A DNA stretch of 64,000 nucleotides from the NCBI GenBank assembly GCA_963924555.1, contig OZ004592.1:4216001-4280000 (forward strand). Reading direction: 5' to 3'. The stretch's first letter is position 1. Every line of letters starts with the position of its first letter. This stretch comes from Crambe crambe. Its lineage: Eukaryota; Porifera; Demospongiae; Poecilosclerida; Crambeidae. The notes beneath the pieces are model-generated. The model had not been told where the DNA came from. It saw only the letters and a list, made by a program, of their open reading frames with translations, and made no database searches. A program made the position numbers and the translations under genes. Positions 9,634 to 21,600 of the stretch are shown in pieces.

Positions 9634-12600
9634 GTAGCTACATAACGTTCATGCCTTACCCCATTGGTCTTACTGACCTTTTATCAAGTTTAAGGAAAAA
9701 AAGGGGTGATGAGTTTGGTTGTCATCTTTTAGTTCCCAAGTAGAGAAATGTGTTTTACCTGTCCCATTTTCTCAAACACGATTAAAACTAAATTTTAATC
9801 TGTAGTGTATATGGATTTTTGGGATGATGGGAAGTAGTCCAATCACGATATCCTTACATCATGTGGTAACATGGATGGTCCCTTATGCATCCCTTTTTGT
9901 ATGCCTGCACAAGCATAAGGCTAGCTATGGCTAAAAATTATATGGATTTCTTATTAATGGTGAACCCACTAAGTTCTGCCCTAGAATTATCATCATAAAA
10001 CAACAACAACAATAACAACAAAAAATAAGCAACAACAAAACCCACCAAAAAACCACAACATGATAACCTTGAAGAACAGTGGGCAAAATTAACACTCTCA
10101 TAATACTTCTACGATCGAGTGGATTGACTTGAGATAACAACTGTTCATAAATAATTATCATAAAAGTGAAAATAGTGCATGTAGTAGTAGATTTGTTCCA
10201 TAGGTCCCTGTAGCTCAAATATTTGCGTTGAAGAATAAATTTGAAATAAACGTCTAAACAGCAAGTGGCATGGTATCTCCAACCCTTGAATCTTCTGTGT
10301 CCATTCAATATCATACCCACTCTTCTTAAAATAGAGGATATTTTCATTGACAAATTTAATTATCCTGCTTTTCTTGCTACTGGATTTTGAGGTTCTTCCT
10401 CACGTATCAACATTTAACTGACTGCTGCTGCTCAGATTTCAATATAATCTATGATAGATTTTTTGCACTCTTTCTCTCTACTTGTGGAGCTAAGTTATTG
10501 CACTGATACTAAGACTATAGTTGATTCAAATGGAGTGATCTGATTGGTCAGTCGCAGGGCTCTTATTTCACTTAGTGCCCATCGTCATTGGCAGCGGGCA
10601 CTATGTAGCTCAGTCTCAGGCCCTTACCTTGCTGCACTCAGTCACTACAGCCCGGGGCCTTCAGGTCTCTTAAATGTATGTCCATCGGTCTCAGTGTCTA
10701 ACTATTATTTAGCCAGCAAAGACACTACCTCTATGGTATTGTGTGTGTGTTTTGGGAGATAGAAATCAGTTGGGGGAGCATATTATATGAATAATGGGGA
10801 GGGGAATTTATGCCCCCCCCCCCCAAATTGATAACAAAGAGAAAGGTGTTGTCAAAATTGGTCTTACTTGATGGAGACTTAGAGGAATAAACATTTAGGA
10901 GGTACATTATGGAAAGTACAGAACCATGTACCTAGGTCCATTATTGCACCTATGGTAAATAAATCATCAGACCATTATAGCATCCTTATAATAAGAGTAT
11001 TGGGGATCATTAAAATTTTCATAATAGTCTAATTTATTCATGTGTCCTGTAATACTAGACCAGATACAAATGTAGTTTTTTCCTGTTAATTAAGTGGGTA
11101 TAATTTTTAATAGTAGCACTGCCTCAGTTACTCCCCACTTAATCTCATACCATGCAGAATAACTTTCCCTCTGTAGCATGATGTGGTGTTACAGGGTTCT
11201 GTTCAAATATCCCGAGTTAGAGAGTTATGACTTTCAGTGTTGAGTGTCAGTACCACTATGTGCAGACCAGTGTGGTGATACTGTACTTTTAATGTTTTAC
11301 TTATTTATTTCCAGCTCCTCCCCTCAGTACGGACAATGTCATGGCAGTCCTAGAAACCCTTCCATGGAGGAAGGTTGGTGACATACTGTACGTCCCTGAC
11401 TCCAAGCTTGATGCAATAGATGCTGACCACACAACCGACGAGGGAAAAAAAGGAGCAGTGATAAGATATTGGCTGTTGAGGGATCCGTACGCCTCCTGGA
11501 GGATACTTATATGGAGGCTTGATGCATACGAAAAGTCTGACATTGCAGACCGGATGCGGAACTATGCAGAGAAGCAAACAGGTCAGTAACCACATCAAAT
11601 AGTTGGTCCCCCCAATTAATGTACTGCATATAGCTTGAATGAAAGCATAGTGGGTGAGAAAGAATGACTTTACTATGATCACCTTCTCCTTGTTTGTGTG
11701 AGTGAGTAACTGTTGAAGTCACATAGTTGTACTGTCTACTTTGGACTGTAGGAACATAATATTATGTTATAGGCATGGGTATGGTGAAAGTCTGTCCAGT
11801 TGTGTCCCCGGAGTCCCAGGGATGGGATTATAGTAGGTCACTTGAGTGTACAATTTAAAATTAGGACTGACTCTCCAAGGTTGTCCCTTAGTGTCAGTCT
11901 ATGGACATTAGTGAATTAGCATAGCAACCTCAACCTGTAGTTCCAATAGTAACTACTAGCCCTGATGAAACAAATTTTTTCCCAAATATAAACATACTTA
12001 TTCGAGTGCACTGGGTTTAATGTGGTATGAGCAAGACTCTACGTACATCCAGATGTCAAGACATTTCAGTTAGAGTATAATAATGATATATGTGTAGTAC
12101 GTTGGAAAAAGGATTTTTTCTATCTACCACAAGCTACCATAAAAACTGTAGAATTATATTTTAATCACATCCCCTAGCCCTCGCTATATACACCAGTACA
12201 GTACAGTTGATTCTTTTTTTATCCGGAGAGAAATCTAGCTAGCTGCTACCAGTAGCCACTGTATCTCTGCCATCACAATCAATGGCTGAAACGTACACAA
12301 AAGGATCGATGAATGAAGCCAAACCATGAATAGAAGAGCTGCATTGCATGAGTGGACTGTCTAACTTTCAAGATCCTTTTATGTAGCAGTGATAAAAGAT
12401 GACAGTAGTTGGACATGTATTTTTGACTGCTCTCCAATTAGAATTATGTCTCTAGAAATGGCCCACTGTTATGTTATTTTAAAGGACCTGTTAATCTGAA
12501 GAGCCTATAAATATTATCAAGAGCATTAATTTGTTATAGCATTACATTACACAAAAAAATTACAAAAAATAATAATAAAGAAAAAGCATTTGCCTTTGCA

Positions 12601-15600
12601 TTTTGTGAAACTATAGCATACTAGTTGTATAGTCTGAACTATGGTTTTGATCCTTGGGCCTGTAGCTGTCCACTCCAGCTGCAAACCCACAAATATTATA
12701 CATTAGGATGTCAGTCTTCAGTTGTATTGCAAACTATAGAAGAGCGGACAGTATCCAAGAAGATGCTGACTCCAAAGAACATTCTCGAGAAGAAAAAGTT
12801 TAACTTCTTCCTTGAGGCAGACACCATGACCCCACTTTACCTCTATGCAAAAACTGTAGAGTGATCAGATGCTTGGACATGTTTCATAGTTCTTTGATGT
12901 TGACTGGAAACTGGTATTCATAATGGCTGCTGGCTTCTAAAACAGCAACAGGGCCAAGGATTATAGTCCAGACTATTATAGAGGTAGGCAGCTTTATAAA
13001 AATAATGGAAAACTACTAAAAAAAATATTAATGAGCAAACATGACTTATTTATGGGTGACCAAATAGGCCTAACATTCATCCTCTTATTTATATGCACAT
13101 CATCACAGAATGTAGTACTTCTCCTATGACTCAACTGCAATGTACGTGTTGTAGATCCAAAGAATAATCACATGCGATTTTATATACTTGAAGGCCAGAA
13201 AATTTGCTGAGAATTTAATTTAACTCTCCAGTTAATAACTGTATTTATTATTATAAAGGTTATGAAAGTTGTAGTTGATGCTAGCAGTATCAGCAGTGGT
13301 CAGAATTATTGTGATACTGAACGTCTTTCTTCCAAAATTTCATTTTCATTCTTTGAAACTGTGAAAGCATTTCTTTAGATGATTGTTCTCTCTGAATGCT
13401 ATGGTACATACTTGAAAAATGAATATGATTGAAATTTACTTCATGGAAGTGCATGTACAATAATTATATTTCCTGCCGGCTTCAGCCCTGCTTGCATATT
13501 TTTATTACAGACTTTTATTTGGATTTGGTATAATCTTGTCCCCTAGACCCCAGCCTCACCTGTCACAGTTTGTTGACTGCTCTGGACACTGTGAAGAATG
13601 CAAAGGACAGTGATGAAATTGAGAACAGTGTTGATGGTATTTTGGAGAATGTACTTTCTATACCACTACCCAAGAGTAAGGAGATGAGGTCATATTATGC
13701 AGATGAGGAAGATTATAGAAAGAAACTTGTGGAATACTACATAACAATGTATCCATTGGCCAGTTGGAATCATGTGGCAGGGCATCTTCTCGGCTGGGAA
13801 CATCATGGAGTTCTTGAAAAAGTCAAGGGGAATGTTAAAGTTGATAAAGGTGGGTGTGTGGTAGATGAGGAGGAGAGATATGGGATATACTAATCCTCAG
13901 AGTGAGTGTGAACTCTCTCTATTTAGTGATCAAACAACATGCTCCATAGAGAAAATACAAAATTGGATTCAGTATGTAATTGCTGCTCTAAATGTTTCTC
14001 CCTGTTATATCACACATGTCCAAGATTACCTATGAATGTCTCGTGTGACAATAGAATCTCTCATGCTTAGTAATATGCCAGTCCATCCCTACTTGTACTC
14101 CTTAGTCAAGGACCAACCCAGCTAGTCTGTCTTGCAAGTTACTGATCACATTTTGTAAAGGGTCGGGCTCGCGAGACTAGTCCATTCCAATGTGTCACAT
14201 ATTACACTCTCAATTCTAAGCCAAAAACAAATGTCCTGGTTGATCCCAAATTACATCAGAGAGTTGGTAGTGGTAATAAATAATTCAATGTGACATATGG
14301 AAGACAATGTTCAATGATGGAATGGGGTGGTTATGAATCAATAATTTTGGTAAGGGGTCATCACTCACATAAAATGGTGTCTACTCGCAACAGTGTGTAA
14401 TCCAACCTCTTGATTGCTTGATGGCAAAGAATTGTTGATTTCCGCTCTGGTAAGACCAAAGTAAATGTATCCATATATATGATGTGGAGAAGCAGTTAAT
14501 GTTGTACTTGGTATGTAATTAACATTATTACATATGATCTTGTACATATGACTGGTCTGCTGTAACAGTTGAATCTCTCTTAATTGTTGGGCTTGTTGAG
14601 GTCAAGGTCTCAATAATGATGATCTAGCTATTAAAACTCTCCCTCCCCTGTTTGTAGTTTGATAGTTAGCTAGTGGAGGAGTCACTTTTCCCAAGTATTC
14701 GGAGTTTTCCTGATACCGAAATTATGTGTAGCTTGTAAGAAAGTCTCAGCCTTGGAGGTGTTGTATTTTATAAACTCAAGTGCTGTGAATATATTGACCT
14801 CTGACCCTATATCTTCCATTATGGACTAAGCTGACCCCATATACCAGGTTGGTCTATTAATTAATTAGAGTCATTTCCAAATTAGAAAGGCCAATCAAAA
14901 TCATGCAGAGTGATTAAGATTATCCTCTGTTAAGCATAGAGTACCACTGAGCAATTATTCTATTGTATAGCTATTGGACAAATTAGAAATCCAAAGCTTG
15001 ACACTGAGTTTAACCAAATTGAATATATCTAACACCAATAGGATTTTTGCCTCGGCACCAAAGTGCCGAGGTACTGTGCTGGAAGTGACTATGATCGGCG
15101 ATGGTGGTACGTTTCATGCGCACATGCAATGATGCACGATGATGCGTATTGAGCACATGCATTAATTTAGCTCTGCGCTTAGTAGCTAGCTAGACATACA
15201 GTACTAAGGACAAACAGACAGCAGACAGGCTCAGGCTCGCAGTCAACTTAGTGCTGATGCTTCTTGGCCGTCTTTTACCAACAAATCAAGCCCATTATCA
15301 CATGCAGAGACTGACTAAAAGACAGCAGTGAACAAAAACAACAGAGATTGCAGTGTACACGAACTAGTGATCGTTTGAAGTGTCAAAGAGAGAGCCATGG
15401 TGAAGGAGAATCTCAGAACTAAGACTTTGAGGCTTCCAAACAATGAGAGAATCCAGTACACATACTTCAATCAAGCTATGCTTGAGAATAACCATTAAAC
15501 AGCAGTTCCAAATCGTTGAACAGCAAAAATACTAGCTGTGTAAATACTAATCTTACTACAATATAAGCCATGTTGCTCAGTGTGCACTCTCCACAGAAAA

Positions 15601-18600
15601 GAAGCTATTTTGGCAACATTTTGTAGAAACATTTGACCCCACAAACCCCTGCACTTTTCATACGCCCATGCAGCAAGTGTTCAGCAATTCCAAACATAAT
15701 CATCCTTGTAGGACTCTGGCTTCAAGCCGGTGATCCTTCAGTGTATCTTTATTGTCTCTTATATACCACTGTCACGTCATATTCACTGTAAAGCATTTAA
15801 AATAAATAAACATAGAAAGGTTGCACTTAAGTGCCGAGGCATTCCTAGTCTTTTTAAAAGACTAACTTGTTTATTCAATGTTGTTATTGTTCATGTTCTC
15901 TCTTACAGACCCCTCCCTCAACCTCACTAATCTCACTAAGCTGTTGGAGGATGTGAAGAATTTGAATTACGTGAGGGGTGCTCTTAACATCCCTTACTCA
16001 GTGTATGATAGTATCAGCAAACAACACTCCAGTATGTCCCAACGTAAGGAAGCTTGCTGGGAATGGTACCTGAACAACCACCCATCCCCATCGTGGCGTT
16101 ACATAGCATATGCTCTATATGTGCGTATGGAGCATGAAGTGCTGGAAGTGTTGAAGAGTCAGTACCTCAAAGGTGGGTTGCATATTGTAAGTGGTATGAC
16201 ATGATCAGTGGTACTATAAGTGTATATACTATAGAGCCATGCATGTGATTAACCTCAGTGCATGTGCAAGTGTGTATCTGTGTATCTGTTACATCCACCA
16301 CACTGCCAGTAGTGATTAGAGCGCTTCAATTTCAGCCTTAACGATGTCCAGACGATACTCTCCAGTGTTTAAAATGAGCTGATTTCGGAAAAGGCTTTAT
16401 TCCGGCAAGAAGGGCAGCTCCTTACTATATGTAATATCTTATCTAACTCTAACACACCTGCACGAGAATGATGCTATACTGAAGGTAAGTGCATTACATC
16501 ACCGAGAGCATTATAGCATCATTTGAGTGCACCATGCATTAAAACACATGGAGCTAGATCAGAGTGATCTAAGCAATTTAGTGCTGATCACATGACTTGG
16601 ATCTAATCAGATTCCAGTTGGAACATTCTTATGACTCACCATAATCTTTCTTTTATCGTATCTAGCAAGTTCTGAACTTCTGACACATGTTTGGTTTTTA
16701 AAGAATGCATGCAATTATCGATGAAGTTTAAAAAATAAATTAGGCAAATTCCTGAGGTTTTCCTTCTTGAAACCCAATGTAAATATTGAAATGCTAAAGT
16801 CTATAAAAGAAGATATTTAGCTCCTCACTTAGGCCAGACCAATTTGAATGTTGCTTCCATAAAGTGACCTTGGTGGCAGGAATAAATTTATAAGAACCAA
16901 AAATAATTGTTATACATAAAGTGACTCGTGGAAGGAACAATTTTTAGTTCCAATGAATAATTATATTATACAGAGAAAGCATTGATTTCCTGTCAAGAAA
17001 AAACAAAATACTAGTCCAGAGTTTTTCAAATATTACTGACAGCTCATAATGTGGTCCATCTGTGCGGCACAGGAAACATATTGGTCTTACCAAGGTTTCA
17101 TTTAGAAATTTGTCCGGGGGGGGGGGCAGATACAAGTATATGGAAGGGGGAAAAATTATGAGGCCATGTAGGGTAAACACGTAGGGTGAACAAACATCAA
17201 AATTATGCTGCCTTCAATGATAATCCCTACATCACTCCCTAAACCAAGCAGAACACTTTTACACTGACATGAACAATTAAAGCAGCTTGGTGGGAGGCGG
17301 TGATGTAGGGATTATTATTGAAAACAGCATAATTTTTATTACAGAAACTGCCATAGGTTAAAGTACTAGCATAATTTTTTTCCTTTCACTTGTTTGTTTA
17401 CTTTTTATATGACCTTTGGATATTAATGTTTTAATAGCTCACTGGGCGCGCACGTGCATATGTACGAGGGGGGATTTTGGATTTTTTCTTGGGTGGGGTC
17501 CCCCCTTCCTAATCCACAGGGAGGGCTAGAGTACAAGAAGGAAATGTACATACAGCCTGATACAGGTAGGTAATTACTCTCAGTTGACACAGTAGGTGTT
17601 GCAGAAATTCCCTTCTGCCTCATGGCTCATCCATGCAGAACAGGTTGTGTATGAAAGCTCAGTACATGATTATTATCTGTTGTAAATTTTCAAGGGGGGA
17701 GGGCAAAAAATTACCACTTCATCTTCCACTAGTGTTTGACCACCACAATGGAAAGTTTGCTGTACGAGTACTGTAATACTGAGGTTCAGCAGGATCTTGG
17801 CAAGTAAGAGAACGAGCTATAATGGTGGAGTGATTGGTGGAAATAATATACTTCCACTTCCTCAAGATCACACAGCATATTTTTCTCTTCTGGTTTGAGC
17901 TTCAGAGTACACACACCATATGAACAAGAAAATTATATGGAAAGTACAAAGACATGGTTTGAAACGTTCTACTGTAGTATTTCTGCTACTAGTCAACTAT
18001 AAACTCAAATAGAGTGAAAACTTTTATCCAACTATAGATTCAACGACTGACAGAAAAAAGATAACTTTGTGATTAAAAAACATTAAGTGCACATACAGGA
18101 AGTACAATATACCACAAACAAGATAACATGACCACACGAATACAATTACATAAATCAATCAAGACCAGTTAACTATAGCTAATAACCTGCATAGTTGGAG
18201 CACTCATATGATTCTGACATCCATCCATCACTTATTTCAACCTCAGCTTCACCAGATATCAATGCTCTTTCTAAAACAGATCCAAACATTTCAACTATTA
18301 CAGTAGAGGGAAGCAAAAGTGTGTTACCCCTTCTTGCCTCAGCAACTATTAACGGCCATTTTCCAAATTTCACACATGGACTCCTTTTGATTACGTTACT
18401 AAACTGATGATGTCATTTTTAAATTTATAAATGAAATTAGCTATAATTATACCCAGTGGACTCATGAAGCAATATTTCAAGTTGGTCTGGCCTTACTGTA
18501 AGCTGAGGCTGGAAGGTCATAGTCCTAGTGGATCTTCCATTAGGCTCCTGCAGAATTGTTATATTAAGCTCGTAGCACAGAAGGGCAAGCGAAGCAACAT

Positions 18601-21600
18601 AGCTTGCTATTAAAACTTTAGATGTTGCATTATGATATTTTGGAGTTGCATGCATGCCCTCTTCTCGTAGAGTCTATAAGCCCTTGATTCTACTAACCTA
18701 GCTTCTCTTTGTTCAGCACACTCTGAATCTTTTTTGTCCAGCCCTTCTCTTTCATTTCTTCTGTACTTGGCATCCTCAGACTCTGCTTGTCATTTTCTTC
18801 TTTCTCTATCCCTTTCTCAGAGCTTCTTTTGGCTCTATCCTTCGCATTCCTTCGATCTAACCTTGCTCTTTTTTGCTGCTCATTTTTGCAGTGTTCATTC
18901 AACATGCATCGTTGGCTAAAAGTTTTGCAATCGTTTCTATAGCTATTTTGCGCATGTGCAGTATTTTACACTCAGGGGTTGACGTACGTACACTCACAAA
19001 TATATATCACCACTATTCACATTGCACACCATAGAAAGGGGCTCGCTTTGCTCACCATTGAAAATTTTACGCACATGCGCATTGGAGATGAATTTTCGCC
19101 CACCCAGTTTCTGCAGAATTAGAAGCGATGGACTATTTATAGAGAGAGAGAGACTTGTGTACGTGGCTATCACAAGTAGAGAGCTATTTGGGCTGCTGAG
19201 GAGCTGGAGTATAGGCGAGAACCAACACTTTTGATCCATACACTGTCGCTGTTCTTATATGGTGGTTGGACATCTACCACAAAAGGAATCACGAGCCTAT
19301 TGACTTTTTATAAGGAGAGGAGGGCAGATAAAGAGCCTTATAAATGGACTCGAGATCCCTTGCACTATAATATGCAGGGGAAACCCAAAGGAGTGCAGAA
19401 ACTACTAACACTTAAAAATTGAGGCAATCAAAATCGTGAATCATGTTTAACTAGCTACAATTATTATGAGTGTCAATCAATTGCTGTTATGGAGCTTGAG
19501 GAATGCCAGCCTTGATGGAACCATTTGTAACAAGTACGGGGGAAAACATTTCCATGAAATGAAAAAAATGTAGGGATGACCATTGCTCGAAAGAGTAAGG
19601 AAACAAGAGTAGGGATGAAAGATGGAAATGGGATCAATCTTTATTCTGTATATCAAGCCAACAATCCCTACATATACGTTGGGTAGCTTCAGATTATAGT
19701 GCAGTGATGTGTGGATTGTTGGCTGGATATAAAGAACAAAGATTGATCCCATTTCCATCCTTCATCCCTACCCTTGTTTCCTTACTTTTTCAAGCAATGG
19801 TCATCCCTACATTTTTTTTTTCATTTCACAGAAATGTTTTTCCATTACATGTTCCTGGTCTTTTTCTCTCTTTATGGTTTTATGTATGTACAGATGCAAG
19901 AGTTCATTTTCTATGTGTATGCAGGGACAGAAGTTTCTTGAGATGTATAGTTCTCTAATAGCATAGCAGCCTAATGATTATTTATCAGCGAGTCAAGACC
20001 TAAAGTGTTGAGCTATACTTGGGAGGTCAAAGATGCTGAAATAGAGTTTACTGGTAGATGGATCCCTGAGTTGTTTATGATCTAGCACGCACATATCTAC
20101 AGCTAGAACTTAGCTAGTTGAGTAATATCAGAGTACAATAGTACTCTCTAAGTAGGGATGGCACCGATAGCCCCATTGGACTAATGCTTAGTATTTTCTT
20201 TCATAACTCCAGGATACTTCCCTCCTACAGTCAGCAACTCCTAACTTCAAGACTTCAATGTACTAGGACTGAAGTATATACCAGTAGCAATTGAGCGCTT
20301 CAATTTCTGCCTTAACACAAATTGTGGTGATATTGCCCATCTCTACTCAGCATATATTAGCTAACTACAGCAGAACTCAAAGTTCACATGCTAATCAACT
20401 CCTTGAAGCTTTTATCACTTTCCATTCTGCTTCAAAATTCCTTTGCTGGTTTATTGACAGCAATTTCCATTGGTTGAACTGTTGGTTGGAAGTAGATGTA
20501 GTTGTTGTTGATAGTGGTCATCACTTGGACTAATGCAGCCTTGTTTGTATCACCTTCATACTCTCTCTGCACTTCCACATATGGAATAATGACATTGTCG
20601 ATGTACTGGATCATCATTTCTTCTGTTGACGAATGTTTAGATGAGTGTGTCACAATACAGTCAGATGGGAAATTAAAATTAGATTGTCTTGCCTTATAAA
20701 TAGGCAAGAAACCACCAGTAAGTGAAGCACAGAAAAAGTAATGTTTGTAGTGATTTCCACTTTCTTAGAACCTTCACGGTCCATTGGCCAAGCAGATGCC
20801 AAGTACCGGTTTGGTAAAAATGAGCTCCAGAGAAATCTCTTCCATTGTTATCTAGTAAACTCTCCTTCAAACTTCTGCTAGTTGTGCTTGCCCTTTGATG
20901 TGCTTGCCCTTTGATGTAGTTGCCTTCCTCTTCGTCAAGTTGATTCTATGATAAGTTCAGTTCCTACTCAAACTACAATAATGTAACCCCCAAATTCAAC
21001 TGATTCTTGTGACATCAGGATCCCATGGGAAGAAACAGATGCTGTGATTACACCTTAAATAAAATGCTCTATATATCCTCAAAAAAGACAATGTCCACAT
21101 TTCTTTGGTTGTATGGCAGTCACTTCGACATCTGAATCAACCTTTCTCTTCATGTAACTCTTTACCAAGCTTGTGTGAGAAAATAGATCTATAGCTGCTG
21201 AGATGCCATGCTGACTAGCATATTTGCTAATAGCTACTAGTAATTTAGTCTGTTGGAAATACCTAGAAATAATAATATACAATGTGTATAGCTATGGACC
21301 ACGCTTCTTTAAAACTATCAGAGGCATCTATTGCTTTCACTTCATGCTGCCAGAAAATGATCTGGGAGTCCATCTCTTGGTTTAAAATATCCACAAAGTG
21401 ACATGGTAAAATATGGGGATATACCATATCTTCATTTTTTAAATTTTCCATCCATACTTCCATGATGCTAACACTAACAACAACTTGATTTTGGTCTTGA
21501 AAGAAAATTCTCTCAGAGCTTTTCAATGGTGTATTTTACCTACTCTACAAAAAAAAATAATTAATAATGAAATAAAATATGGGATGATACAAGACCTGTG

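Noticed and set aside
9010-9645. Second plus-strand repeat frame (Leu/Gln-rich), also at 41682-42545
   Set aside because: Same repeat artefact in another frame; no good start context and no phase-compatible junction.
12625-12864. 79-residue frame in intron 2 as an extra exon
   Set aside because: Copy B has a small deletion that breaks it, and no phase-1 splice sites surround it.
14170-14182. Possible tRNA or other RNA gene around the GC-rich patch with CTCGCGAG
   Set aside because: No cloverleaf, A-box/B-box or other RNA pattern could be found there or elsewhere in the window.
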